A stretch of DNA of 62,603 nt from Mycobacterium sp. (GTDB lineage Bacteria; Actinomycetota; Actinomycetes; Mycobacteriales; Mycobacteriaceae), in the NCBI GenBank assembly GCA_025965895.1, contig JAOPWC010000169.1:1-62603 (forward strand), given 5' to 3'. This document shows, in pieces, positions 5,528-15,001 of the stretch (positions are counted from its first letter, which is position 1; each line of letters begins with the position of its first letter). Below the pieces are notes generated by a model, which saw nothing but the letters and a program-made list of their open reading frames with translations, was not told the origin of the DNA and did no database searches. Both the position numbers and the translations under genes were made by a program.

Positions 5528-8503
5528 TTATGGGGAAGCGTCCACCCACTCGGCCCGCGCGGGTGCGGTCAACCGCTTGTAGCGATTCGTCTCCGGGTCG
5601 AGATACCAGGCGTTGCGGCCCGCCTGGGGGATGCCTGCCCGGCGCAGCGGCCCGACCACCGGGCGATATGACGCGCTGAGCTTGATCTCCGGCACGACGT
5701 GCACGAAGTCGGGGCGGTCAGTGCCCAGTGCCGCTGTCGCCTCGTTCAGATCCGCCGCCGAAATAGCGGCGCCCGGGCACAACGTCACCGCGGTCACGGC
5801 GACCTGTTGCTCGCCCGCATCGGCGCCGTATGTGACCGCCAGCGCCACCGCGGGCATCAGGCTGATCGCGTCGGTGATCGGCTGCGCGTAGACCGCACCG
5901 CGCGCGGTATGGATCACCGATCCGCGGGTGTCGACAAGCCAGTAGTCCCCGTCGCCGTCCCGACGGAACAGGTACTCGGTGGAAATCCAGGTGTCCGCCG
6001 GCGCGAACACGCCGCGCTTGACCGACGCGGTCGGATCGATCGGGCCCCGCGGGCGCGCCAGCAGCACACCGACCTCGTCGGTCTCGGCCCGGCGAACGAA
6101 GCCCTGGTCGTTTTCCAAGATCAGGTCGTCGTCGGGGTCGTACGCCGCCAGTTCGACCTCCGCGACGCCCGGCAGTGGCCTGCCCTTGCTGCCGATCTTC
6201 GCGCCGGACACGTTCGCGAGCACGGCGTTTCCGTCGGTGCTGGCGAAGAACTCGACGACGTGGGCGGGTTCGAAGACGTCGATCACGTGCTGCCACAGTC
6301 CGGTCGGCATCCCGGACCCGATAAACAGCCGCACCGAATGGTGACTCGGCACGTTGAACGCCGGGTCGTCCATCACTTCGTGCAGCATCGCCCAGGTGTA
6401 GGACACCACCGAGACGCCGTATTGACGGATCTCCTGAACGAACCGGTCCGGGCGCAGGCCGCGCGACAGCGCGATGCGGGAACCACCCACGACGGCGCCG
6501 CCGAGGCTCACCAGCAGGCCGGACTGGTGGTGCAGGGGGGTCAGGCAGTACACGGTGTCGCCGCGGCCGAGGTTCGCCGACGACGCGGTGCCGAACGCCG
6601 ACAGCGACCACCGGTAGTTGGTGATCTGGCGCGCGACGAGCTGACCGCGGTCCCTGCTGAAAGCGACGAACGCGATGTCCTTCGCCAATCCGGGATTCGG
6701 CCGATACCAGCCGGGCAGCTCCACCGCATCGGGGTCGATACGCTCCATGTCGATGACGTCGTCGTCGCTGGGCAGCAGGTGCAGATCCCTCGTTTCACCG
6801 CCGCCGAGCACCAGCAGCTGCAGCGACAGCCCCCGGGCCGCCTTCAGGTTCGTGGGGTCGGTGATGATCTCGGCCACTCCCCCGAGCTGCGCCGCGGCGG
6901 GCAGGTCGGCATCCGGCGGCATCAGCACCGCAACCGCGCCAAGGCGCGAGAGTGCGGCGATCGCCACCAGCGCGCTGGGCCTGGTCTCCATCAGCACGCC
7001 GACGCGGTCGCCCTGGCGCACGCCGACCTCGATCAAACCGCGGACGACGTTGTTGATGCGGGTGTCCACGGCGTCGTAGGTGTGGACCCGGCCGTCGAAG
7101 AGCAGGAAATCGCCGTTGGGCGCATTGCGCGCCTGTTCGGACATGATCCTGCCCAGTGAGATGCGGGTGTGCTCGTTGATCTGGCCCAGCCGCGCCAGCC
7201 GGGGCAGCGTGCGGACGGTTTCCACCGCGAGTGAACGCACGGACTTGTTCGCGGCGACGACCGCGCCGGCCGCCGAGCGGGCCAGATCCCACGCCACTTC
7301 CCCGGCGACGCCGGCCCCGTGTGCGACGCGGGAGGCCAACGCCACCCCGCTGTCGCTGTCGCTGTGTTGCGCCTGCTGCGGCGACATCCGCGCGATCTGT
7401 TCGGGTCTCTCGCCCTGTCCGGACACCCACCGTACCCACGCCGCGACCGTGGGCCAGGTCTGCGCGGTCGCCTTCGACCCCACCACAAGGCCGAAATGTC
7501 CGCTGCGAATCAGGAATTCGTACACCTTCGCCTGCGGCGCCGCGCGCTGGATGCCGCGCACGGACGCCGGCTGCCCGATGTCGTCGACCTCGCCGATGAC
7601 GGCCAGAATCGGGCAGTCGATGTCGCTGAGCGTGACCAGCTCTCCGTGGACCGAGAAGCCGCCGGTCATCATCCGGTTGTGGGCGATGAACTGCTTCAGC
7701 AGCTCAGAGATCGCCGGACCGGACCAGGCGATCCAGCCCTCCGATGCCAGGAATCGCCGCTGCTGCTCGCGCGGCAGCAGCGCCTCGCGGTCGTGCAACT
7801 GGCGCAGGAAGTCGACGCGGGCCTGCGCGGTCTTGACCGGGTCCAGCATCTGGAAACCGGTGCGCGCCAACCAGCTTGGCACATCAATGCGGTTGAACAC
7901 GTGGTCGGCCATGAAGTCGGCGGCCGCCGCGGCGAGGTTCGGCGGAACGCCCATCGGCAGCGCGGCAAGCGTGTCCACCGGGGCGCCGAAGGTAATGATG
8001 CTGGCCAGGTCGCGGGACCGGCGGTAGGCCGCGGTCTGGTAGGCGAACATGCCGCCCTGCGAATAGCCGGTGAGGTGAACGTCCTGCCCGGTGACCCTTT
8101 TCACGGTGTCGACGGCCTCGCTGACCGCGACGATGTGATCGGCGAGGGTGCGCTGCATGCCACCCTCGACCCGGTCGGGCGAGCCGAAGTCGATGACCCA
8201 CGGGTCGATACCGGCCCGGTGCAGGATCCCGACGGCGCCGTTTTCGCGGGTGACATCCCACATGTCCGCCGACATCATCATCGGATGCACCATCAGCACC
8301 GGCGGCCCGAGGGGAGTCTGACCGTTGCGGTTCTCCGGCGGGAAATACCGCCGGAGCCGGTCCATCGGCACGCTTTCGACGATCTGGAACGGCGACGGCA
8401 GGTCGCCGGTCTCCAGCCCTCCGAAGCGCAGGACCTCGATCCCGTTCTGGGCGGTCGCGATCAGGCGCCCGACCGGCCCGGTGATCGGCGAGAAGTCAAC
8501 CAT
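5528..8503 (-). CDS. Bifunctional alpha/beta hydrolase / acyl-CoA synthetase-like protein (Rv1683-like)
   Basis: 991 aa from the ATG at 8503, which has a GGGGAGG ribosome binding site. Residues about 1-370 form a PHA-synthase-like alpha/beta hydrolase with the nucleophile elbow GYSQGG (Ser near 148) and a late His (SGHFGLVVG). Residues about 430-991 have the AMP-binding enzyme fold, including SKGRPLPG, FASTDGNAVLA and WLVDTRGSVIHTARGAVY. The usual Thr/Ser/Gly-rich ATP loop is replaced by VAFSRDRGQLVARQ, so adenylation may be weak or absent. The M. tuberculosis homologue is linked to triacylglycerol and long-chain acyl metabolism. It is divergent from the ABC-F gene. Confidence 0.92.
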   Translation of the reverse strand: MVDFSPITGPVGRLIATAQNGIEVLRFGGLETGDLPSPFQIVESVPMDRLRRYFPPENRNGQTPLGPPVLMVHPMMMSADMWDVTRENGAVGILHRAGIDPWVIDFGSPDRVEGGMQRTLADHIVAVSEAVDTVKRVTGQDVHLTGYSQGGMFAYQTAAYRRSRDLASIITFGAPVDTLAALPMGVPPNLAAAAADFMADHVFNRIDVPSWLARTGFQMLDPVKTAQARVDFLRQLHDREALLPREQQRRFLASEGWIAWSGPAISELLKQFIAHNRMMTGGFSVHGELVTLSDIDCPILAVIGEVDDIGQPASVRGIQRAAPQAKVYEFLIRSGHFGLVVGSKATAQTWPTVAAWVRWVSGQGERPEQIARMSPQQAQHSDSDSGVALASRVAHGAGVAGEVAWDLARSAAGAVVAANKSVRSLAVETVRTLPRLARLGQINEHTRISLGRIMSEQARNAPNGDFLLFDGRVHTYDAVDTRINNVVRGLIEVGVRQGDRVGVLMETRPSALVAIAALSRLGAVAVLMPPDADLPAAAQLGGVAEIITDPTNLKAARGLSLQLLVLGGGETRDLHLLPSDDDVIDMERIDPDAVELPGWYRPNPGLAKDIAFVAFSRDRGQLVARQITNYRWSLSAFGTASSANLGRGDTVYCLTPLHHQSGLLVSLGGAVVGGSRIALSRGLRPDRFVQEIRQYGVSVVSYTWAMLHEVMDDPAFNVPSHHSVRLFIGSGMPTGLWQHVIDVFEPAHVVEFFASTDGNAVLANVSGAKIGSKGRPLPGVAEVELAAYDPDDDLILENDQGFVRRAETDEVGVLLARPRGPIDPTASVKRGVFAPADTWISTEYLFRRDGDGDYWLVDTRGSVIHTARGAVYAQPITDAISLMPAVALAVTYGADAGEQQVAVTAVTLCPGAAISAADLNEATAALGTDRPDFVHVVPEIKLSASYRPVVGPLRRAGIPQAGRNAWYLDPETNRYKRLTAPARAEWVDASP

Positions 8504-8583
8504 CGGCCAATGCCTCCCCTCACGTCCATGCGCCCGGTTTGCCGCCGTCATTCTGGCACGCCGCTATCTATCATCGGCGGCTG

Positions 8584-10332
8584 ATGGTCAACCTGATCAA
8601 CGCCGAACGCGTCACCGTCTCGTACGGCACGCGCACCTTGCTGCGCGAGGTCAGCCTGGGTGTCGACGAGGGCGACGCGATCGGCGTGGTGGGCCGCAAC
8701 GGCGACGGTAAGACCACTTTATTGCAGACCCTGACCGGCGGGCGGCCGCCGGACTCCGGGCGCGTGACGCACACGGCCGGCCTGTCGGTCGGATATCTGC
8801 GCCAGAGCGATGATTTCGCGCCGACCGAGACCATTCGCCAGCTCATCGTCGGCGGCAGGCCGGACCACATCTGGGCGGCGGAGCCGACCACGCGGGCCGT
8901 CGTCGAGCACCTGCTCGCCGGGATTGACCTCGACGCGGCCGCCGGCACGCTCAGCGGCGGTGAGCGGCGCCGAGTCGCGCTGGTCGCGGTATTGCTGGGT
9001 GGGCACGACGTGCTCGTGCTCGACGAGCCGACCAACCACCTGGACGTGGAGGCGATCGAGTGGTTGGCCGGCCATCTGGGCGCCCAGCGGTCACGGGCGA
9101 TTGTGGTGGTCAGCCACGACCGCTGGTTCCTGGATGCGGTGTCGACCCGAACGTGGGAGATCCACGACGGCGCCGTGGACGGCTACGACGGCGGGTACGC
9201 CGCGTACGTGTTGGCCCGCGCGGAACGGATGCGTCAGGCCGAGGGGGCGCAGGCCCGTCGCCGCAACCTGATGCGCAAGGAGCTGGCGTGGTTGCGCCGC
9301 GGGCCCCCGGCGCGCACGTCGAAACCCAGGTTCCGGATCCAGGCCGCCAACGCGTTGATCGCCGATGAACCGCCGCCGCGGGATTCTCTTATGCTGCAGC
9401 GCTTTGCGACCACACGACTGGGCAAGGACGTGTTCGATCTTCACCGCGTCCGGGTGCAGCTCGGCGACCGTCTGCTACTGGACGACGTGGACTGGTCGAT
9501 CGGTCCCGGCGCACGCATCGGGTTGGTGGGCGTCAACGGCACCGGCAAGACGTCTGTGCTGCGACTTCTTGCCGGAGAGCTGGAGCCGACGGCCGGCACG
9601 ATCAAGCGCGGGAGGACGCTGCGCGTCCGGCACTTGAGCCAGAGTCTGCAGGACCTGTCCGGGTCCGACCGCGTCCTCGACGCGGTCGAGGACCGGCGCC
9701 GCATCACGCAACTGGCCGGCGGCCGCGAGGTCAGCGCCGCCACCCTGCTGGAGGACTTCGGGTTCACCGGCGACAAGCTGACCACCCGGATCGACGATCT
9801 GTCCGGCGGCGAGCGACGGCGGCTGCAATTTCTGCGCCTGCTGCTCGACGAACCCAATGTGCTGCTGCTGGACGAGCCCACCAATGATCTCGACATCGAC
9901 ACGCTGACGGTCATCGAGGACTACCTCGACCGCTGGCCCGGCACGTTGATCGTCGTCACCCACGACCGCTATTTCCTGGAGCGGGTCACCGACGTCAGTT
10001 ATGCGCTCAGCGGCGACGGGCGGTGCGAGCTGCTACCGGGCGGCGTCGAGCAGTACCTGGCTTCGCGCCGGGAACCCGCGCAGGCGAGGGCCGCTACCGC
10101 CGCGGCACGCACCGAATCCGCTGCCGCACGGGCCCGGCGCGTCGAAAAAGAGTTGGCGCGCATTGAAAATCAGCTCGGCAGACTCGACGAGCGGATCGCG
10201 GACCTGCACGAGCAAATGGTCGCCTGGGCACATGACCACGTCCGGCTCGGTGAGCTGAACGCTGAACTCAACGAGGTGCTGGAGCGCAAAGAAGAACTGG
10301 AAGAGGCGTGGCTGTCCGCCGCGGACGAGTAG
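8584..10332 (+). CDS. ABC-F family ATPase (Uup/ribosome-associated type)
   Basis: A soluble protein with two ATPase cassettes and no membrane segment; ABC-F proteins act on ribosomes or in DNA-related roles. Cassette 1 has GRNGDGKTT, LSGGERRRVAL and VLVLDEPTNHLD. Cassette 2 has GVNGTGKTS, LSGGERRRLQFL and LLLDEPTNDLD. The linker between them is arginine-rich. The C-terminal 60 residues form a charged coiled coil (RRVEKELARIENQLGRLDER), as in Uup. The ATG at 8584 gives 582 aa and a standard N-terminus; it is divergent from the Rv1683-like gene by about 80 bp. Whether it confers antibiotic protection cannot be judged. Confidence 0.93.
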   Translation: MVNLINAERVTVSYGTRTLLREVSLGVDEGDAIGVVGRNGDGKTTLLQTLTGGRPPDSGRVTHTAGLSVGYLRQSDDFAPTETIRQLIVGGRPDHIWAAEPTTRAVVEHLLAGIDLDAAAGTLSGGERRRVALVAVLLGGHDVLVLDEPTNHLDVEAIEWLAGHLGAQRSRAIVVVSHDRWFLDAVSTRTWEIHDGAVDGYDGGYAAYVLARAERMRQAEGAQARRRNLMRKELAWLRRGPPARTSKPRFRIQAANALIADEPPPRDSLMLQRFATTRLGKDVFDLHRVRVQLGDRLLLDDVDWSIGPGARIGLVGVNGTGKTSVLRLLAGELEPTAGTIKRGRTLRVRHLSQSLQDLSGSDRVLDAVEDRRRITQLAGGREVSAATLLEDFGFTGDKLTTRIDDLSGGERRRLQFLRLLLDEPNVLLLDEPTNDLDIDTLTVIEDYLDRWPGTLIVVTHDRYFLERVTDVSYALSGDGRCELLPGGVEQYLASRREPAQARAATAAARTESAAARARRVEKELARIENQLGRLDERIADLHEQMVAWAHDHVRLGELNAELNEVLERKEELEEAWLSAADE

Positions 10333-10339
10333 CGCAGCG

Positions 10340-10921
10340 TCAGTCCTCCTCCGGGAGGTCGACCACCAGGCCGGCGTCCCAGGCCCGCTGCATCACCCTG
10401 ATCACGTCGATGTTGAGCGCGTCCTCGAACTCGGGTCGGCTGGTCAGATCGTCGATGAAGTCAAGGACTTGTTCGGCGACTGTTCCCTCGACCCCGCCGA
10501 CACAGTCGACCACGCGTGCGGCGGTGCCGATCGGCTCGATGGCGGTGCGGATCTTGTCCGGCGTGATGTCCTCGATCTCGACTCTCACATTGCACGGCTG
10601 CTTCAGGCGTAACCGCAGCCGGGTCTCCACCTCTACCGCGCCGCGGTAGTGGGCGCTGCGATTGCCCATCTGCACTTCCACCGACAGCGAGATCGGCACC
10701 GTGACGATCTGATGCCAATCGGCGGCCTCGTAGATCGCGACATGCACCTGACCGCGGGTCGCGTACGCGGTCGCCGACGCCACCCCGCCGGGGCCGACCG
10801 GCACCGGGCCGATCGAGAAGTCGTCCCCGACGAGCCGGGCCACCACGTCGCCGACCCGGTCCGGGGGTGCGGCGGCGATCAGCAGCAGGTGAGCGAACTC
10901 CTCCGGCGTCAGATCATCCAC
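10340..10921 (-). CDS. Conserved protein of unknown function, last gene of the arginine operon
   Basis: 193 aa starting at a GTG that overlaps the argH stop by 8 nt, so it is translated as the last gene of the arg operon. No signal peptide or membrane segment is visible. The sequence alternates amphipathic strands (SISLSVEVQMGNRSAHYRGA and VETRLRLRLKQPCNVRVEIE) with a helical C-terminus and an acidic end. I do not recognise the fold. A link to arginine metabolism rests only on position. It is convergent with the ABC-F gene, 7 nt away. Confidence 0.8.
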   Translation of the reverse strand: MDDLTPEEFAHLLLIAAAPPDRVGDVVARLVGDDFSIGPVPVGPGGVASATAYATRGQVHVAIYEAADWHQIVTVPISLSVEVQMGNRSAHYRGAVEVETRLRLRLKQPCNVRVEIEDITPDKIRTAIEPIGTAARVVDCVGGVEGTVAEQVLDFIDDLTSRPEFEDALNIDVIRVMQRAWDAGLVVDLPEED

Positions 10922-12332
10922 GGTTTCTCAGCTTGGCACGCAGCGTGTCGGCGGTGTCGCGCACCCCGCCCAGCTGTTTGGCCACCCGGACCGGGGCGGT
11001 GCCCCCGCGCGCGTCGCGGGAGGCCACCGAGCCTTCGATGCTCAGCACGTCGCGCACCTGCGGGGTCAACTGCGGATGGATTCGGGCGAGTTCGTCATCG
11101 GTGAGATCTTCCAGCCCGACGCCGCGGGCCTCCGCGACTTGCACCGCCGCGCCGGCGGTTTCGTGGGCCACACGGAACGGCACGCCGCGGCGCACCAGCC
11201 ATTCGGCGACGTCGGTGGCCAGCGCGTAGCCGGCGGGTGCCAGCGCGGCCATCCGGTCGACGTCGAAGCGCAGGGTGCTCACCAGGCCCGTCATCGCCGG
11301 CAACACCAGTTCCAGCTGCGCCACCGAGTCGAACACCGGTTCCTTGTCCTCTTGGAGGTCGCGGTTGTAGGCGAGCGGTTGCGCCTTCAGCGTGGCGAGC
11401 AGGCCGGCGAGGTTGCCGATCAGCCGGCCGGACTTGCCGCGCGCCAGCTCGGCGATGTCGGGGTTCTTTTTCTGAGGCATGATCGAGCTGCCGGTGGACC
11501 ACGAGTCAGAGAGCGTGACAAAGCCGAATTCTGTTGTGCTCCAGAGAATAATGTCTTCTGCGAGGCGTGACAGATCGACGCCGGTCATCGCGAACACGAA
11601 CGCGGCCTCGGCGGCGAAGTCGCGGGCGGACGTCGCGTCGACGGAGTTGTCGGCCGCGGTGGAGAAGCCCAGTTCGTCGGCGATCGCATCGGGGTCGAGC
11701 CCCAGCGACGAGCCGGCGAGCGCGCCGGAGCCGTACGGCGACACCGACGCGCGCCGGTCAGCGTCGAGCAGCCGGTCGACGTCGCGCAGCAGCGGGTGCG
11801 CGTGCGCGAGCAGGTGATGGGCCAGCATGATCGGCTGCGCCGACTGCAGGTGCGTCTTGCCGGGCATGATGGCCGTCGGGTGTGCGGCGGCCTGAGTGGC
11901 CAGCGCAGCGACCAGGTCGAGCGTCGCTTCGCCGACCCGCCGCACCGCGGCGCGCAGCCACATCCGGAACAGCGTTGCAATCTGATCGTTTCGGGAGCGG
12001 CCTGCCCGCAGGCGCCCGCCCAGCTCCGCGCCGACCCGTTCGATGAGGCCGCGCTCCAGGGCCCCGTGCACGTCCTCATCGGTGGGCGCGGGCGTGAACC
12101 GGCCCGAGGCGACGTCCGCGGCCAGGCCGTCCAAACCCGCCAGCAGTTCGTCGCGCTGCTGCTCGCTCAGCAGGCCGGCGCGAGACAGCACGCGCGCGTG
12201 GGCTTTCGACGCCGTGATGTCGTAGGGTGCCAGTACCCAGTCGAAGTGCGTCGACTTGCTCAGCGCGGCAAGCGCCGGGGCAGGCCCGTCGGCGAACCGG
12301 CCGCCCCACAGCGATCCCTCATTGGTGCTCAT
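10914..12332 (-). CDS. argH: Argininosuccinate lyase
   Basis: Catalyses the last step of arginine synthesis, splitting argininosuccinate into arginine and fumarate. The 472 aa carry the fumarase/lyase superfamily signature GSSIMPQKKNPD, with the catalytic Ser on the flexible loop, and the conserved LWGGRF start, SRNDQIAT, and KTHLQSAQPIML. It begins at an ATG 24 nt after the argG stop and overlaps the following unknown gene by 8 nt. Confidence 0.97.
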   Translation of the reverse strand: MSTNEGSLWGGRFADGPAPALAALSKSTHFDWVLAPYDITASKAHARVLSRAGLLSEQQRDELLAGLDGLAADVASGRFTPAPTDEDVHGALERGLIERVGAELGGRLRAGRSRNDQIATLFRMWLRAAVRRVGEATLDLVAALATQAAAHPTAIMPGKTHLQSAQPIMLAHHLLAHAHPLLRDVDRLLDADRRASVSPYGSGALAGSSLGLDPDAIADELGFSTAADNSVDATSARDFAAEAAFVFAMTGVDLSRLAEDIILWSTTEFGFVTLSDSWSTGSSIMPQKKNPDIAELARGKSGRLIGNLAGLLATLKAQPLAYNRDLQEDKEPVFDSVAQLELVLPAMTGLVSTLRFDVDRMAALAPAGYALATDVAEWLVRRGVPFRVAHETAGAAVQVAEARGVGLEDLTDDELARIHPQLTPQVRDVLSIEGSVASRDARGGTAPVRVAKQLGGVRDTADTLRAKLRNRG

Positions 12333-12356
12333 GTCGCCTTCGCCTCGCGTGAGCCG

Positions 12357-13553
12357 TCACCCGAGGTCCCTCCGTGCGGCGATCCGCGAGGACAGGCCGT
12401 GCACCTGCACGAAGCCCTTCGCGTGGGATTGGTCGAACGTGTCGCCCTCGTCATAGGTGGCCAGGTTGAAGTCGTAGAGCGATTCGCTGCTGCGCCGACC
12501 GTTGACGGCGATGTGGCCGCCGTGCAACACCATCCGGATCTCGCCGGACACATGCTCCTGCGTCTTGGCCACGAACGCCTGCAGTGCCGCCTTCAGCGGC
12601 GAGTACCAGAGTCCGTCGTACACCAACTCGGCCCAGCGCTGGTCGGTCTGGCGCTTGAACCGGCCCAGTTCGCGTTCCAGGGTGACGTGTTCGAGTTCGG
12701 CGTGCGCGGTGATCAACACCATCGCGCCGGGCGCCTCGTAGATCTCGCGGCTCTTGATGCCGACCAGCCGGTCCTCGACGACATCGAGGCGCCCGACCCC
12801 CTGTGCGCCGGCGCGCCGGTTCAGTTCCCCGATCGCCTCCAGAACGGTCACGTCCCGCCCGTCGATGCAGACGGGAATGCCGCGCTCGAACCCGACGATC
12901 ACCTCGTCGGGGGTGGCCCAATTGACGGTCGGGTCTTCGGTGTAGTCGTAGACGTCCTTGGTCGGGGCGTTCCACAGGTGTTCCAGGAAGCCGGTTTCCA
13001 CCGCCCGGCCCCACACGTTCTGGTCGACAGAGAACGGTGAGCGCTTGGTCACGTTGATCGGGATCGCGTTCCCCTCAGCGAACGCGATCGCCTTCTCCCG
13101 GGTCCACGCGTAGTCGCGTACCGGCGCAAGCACCTCGAGATCCGGTGCCAGCGACGCGAACCCGACCTCGAAGCGGACCTGGTCGTTGCCCTTGCCCGTG
13201 CAGCCGTGCGCGACGGTGTCGCCGCCGTACTCGCGGGCGGCAGCCACCAGATGCCTGACGATCAGCGGCCGGCTGATCGCCGACACCAGGGGATAGCGGT
13301 CCATGTACAACGCGTTGGACTGAATGGCCGGAACGCAGTACCCGTTCGCGAATTCCTCACGCGCGTCGACGACGACCGCCTCGACCGCGCCGCAGTCCAG
13401 GGCCCGCTGCCGGACCACTTCCATGTCCTCGCCGCCCTGGCCGAGGTCGATCGCGACCGCGACCACCTCACGGCCGGTCTCCTTGCCGATCCAACTGATC
13501 GCCACCGACGTGTCCAGACCGCCGGAATACGCCAGGATGACGCGATCGGCCAT
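12357..13553 (-). CDS. argG: Argininosuccinate synthase
   Basis: Condenses citrulline and aspartate with ATP to argininosuccinate. The 398 aa begin with the ATP-binding loop AYSGGLDTSVAI, the PP-loop of this family, followed by YCVPAIQSNALY, AHGCTGKGNDQVRFE and a second signature in LERELGRFKRQTD. Length and motifs are complete. It starts 27 nt after argR and is followed by argH in the same operon. Confidence 0.97.
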   Translation of the reverse strand: MADRVILAYSGGLDTSVAISWIGKETGREVVAVAIDLGQGGEDMEVVRQRALDCGAVEAVVVDAREEFANGYCVPAIQSNALYMDRYPLVSAISRPLIVRHLVAAAREYGGDTVAHGCTGKGNDQVRFEVGFASLAPDLEVLAPVRDYAWTREKAIAFAEGNAIPINVTKRSPFSVDQNVWGRAVETGFLEHLWNAPTKDVYDYTEDPTVNWATPDEVIVGFERGIPVCIDGRDVTVLEAIGELNRRAGAQGVGRLDVVEDRLVGIKSREIYEAPGAMVLITAHAELEHVTLERELGRFKRQTDQRWAELVYDGLWYSPLKAALQAFVAKTQEHVSGEIRMVLHGGHIAVNGRRSSESLYDFNLATYDEGDTFDQSHAKGFVQVHGLSSRIAARRDLG

Positions 13554-13580
13554 GTGGGAATCTCCTTGCTTATTACGGGG

Positions 13581-14081
13581 TTACCGCAGTTCTTCGAACC
13601 TGACGGCCAGGTCGGCCCCGGTCATCGGCTCGCGGGCGACCACCAGGACGGTGTCGTCACCGGCGACGGTGCCGACGACGTACGGCAGGGCGGCGCGATC
13701 GATCGCGCTGGCCAGATAGTGCGCCGCGCCGGGCGGGGTACGCAACACGGCCAGGTTGGCGCTGGCGTCGGTGGACACCAGCAGTTCGCCGAGCAGGCGC
13801 GTCACCCGTTCAGTTCCGCCGGAAACTCCGCGCACCGGGCTGCCATCCTCCGGGACGACGTAGGCGCCCGCGCCGCCATCGGCCCCGCGGAGCTTCACCG
13901 CGCCGAGTTCCTCCAGGTCTCGGGACAGCGTGGCCTGCGTGGTCTCGATGCCGTCGGCCGCCAGCAGTGCGGCCAGTTCGCTTTGGCTGCGCACCGCCCG
14001 CGACGACAGGATCGCGACGATCCGCGCCTGCCGCCCTGCGCGGGTGCTGCTGACCTCCGGCACCGCCTTCTGAGTCGTCAT
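13581..14081 (-). CDS. argR: Arginine repressor
   Basis: 166 aa. An N-terminal winged helix (ARIVAILSSRAVRSQSELAALL, then TTQATLSRDLEELGAVKL) and a C-terminal arginine-binding and oligomerisation domain with GTVAGDDTVLVV are visible. It senses arginine and represses the operon. The ATG at 14081 overlaps the argF stop by ATGA, so an in-frame upstream extension is ignored. A candidate operator with ARG-box geometry lies before argC at 19308-19321. Confidence 0.96.
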   Translation of the reverse strand: MTTQKAVPEVSSTRAGRQARIVAILSSRAVRSQSELAALLAADGIETTQATLSRDLEELGAVKLRGADGGAGAYVVPEDGSPVRGVSGGTERVTRLLGELLVSTDASANLAVLRTPPGAAHYLASAIDRAALPYVVGTVAGDDTVLVVAREPMTGADLAVRFEELR

Positions 14082-15001
14082 CCGGCACGCTCCAGCAACC
14101 ACACCAGCAGAGCCTTCTGCGCATGCAGCCGGTTCTCGGCCTCGTCCCACACCGCGCTGTGCGGGCCGTCGATCACCGCGTCGGTGATCTCGTCGCCGCG
14201 ATGGGCCGGAAGGCAGTGCAGCACAACCGCGTCCGGGTCCGCCCGGCTCAACAGCTGCTCGTTGACCTGGAACGGCCGGAACGGCCCGACGCGGTCGAGC
14301 CCGTCGGTCTCCTGGCCCATCGATGTCCAGGTGTCGGTGACCAGCACGTCGGCACCGGCGGCGGCGACCTCCGGTTCGTCGGTCAGCGTGACGGTGGCGC
14401 CGGTCTGACGTGCCCGACTCCGGGCGGCGACGACGAATTCCGGCTGCGGCTCGAATCCCTTGGGCGCGGCGATCGTCACATGTACGCCGGCCGTCACGCC
14501 GCCGAGCATCAGCGAATGCGCCATGTTGTTGGCGCCGTCGCCGAAGTAGCACAGCCGCAGACCGCTCAGGCCGCCGTTGCGCTCCCGCAGCGTCTGAAGG
14601 TCGGCGAGCACCTGGCACGGATGGAACTCGTCGGAGAGCGCATTGACGATGGGCACCGTCGCGACCGACGCCATCGCGGTAAGCCGGTCCTGGCCGAACG
14701 TGCGCCAGACGATCGCATCGACGTAGCGGGACAACACTCGTGCGGTGTCCTGAAGCGTTTCGTCGCGACCGAGCTGGGTACTGCGGCCGTCGACGACCAC
14801 CGCATGCCCACCCAACTGGGTGATGCCGAGCTCGAAGGAGAACCGGGTGCGCGTCGAGTTCTTGTCGAAGATCACCGCGACGCCGCGCGGCCCTTCCAGC
14901 GGGCGATAGCTGAACGGGTCCTTTTTGAGCTGCGCGGCCAGGTTCAGGACCTCGGACTGCTCGTCGGGGGTCAGGTCGTCGTCGCGCAGAAAATGCCTCA
15001 T
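14078..15001 (-). CDS. argF: Ornithine carbamoyltransferase
   Basis: Converts ornithine and carbamoyl phosphate to citrulline. From the ATG at 15001 (overlapping argD by ATGA) the protein is 307 aa. Carbamoyl-phosphate motif STRTRFSFE, FHPCQVLADLQT and the ornithine-binding HCLPAHRGDEI are present. The frame is open further upstream inside argD, but MRHFLRDDDL is the conserved start. Confidence 0.97.
   Translation of the reverse strand: MRHFLRDDDLTPDEQSEVLNLAAQLKKDPFSYRPLEGPRGVAVIFDKNSTRTRFSFELGITQLGGHAVVVDGRSTQLGRDETLQDTARVLSRYVDAIVWRTFGQDRLTAMASVATVPIVNALSDEFHPCQVLADLQTLRERNGGLSGLRLCYFGDGANNMAHSLMLGGVTAGVHVTIAAPKGFEPQPEFVVAARSRARQTGATVTLTDEPEVAAAGADVLVTDTWTSMGQETDGLDRVGPFRPFQVNEQLLSRADPDAVVLHCLPAHRGDEITDAVIDGPHSAVWDEAENRLHAQKALLVWLLERAG

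Noticed and set aside
5699..7159. Long plus-strand ORFs (up to 486 aa) across the Rv1683-like gene
   Set aside because: GC-rich antisense shadows; composition is not protein-like, and the minus-strand gene has clear domains.
14082..14618. Longer argR frame of 345 aa
   Set aside because: The upstream part is argF in another frame; ATGA overlap at 14078-14081 marks the real start.
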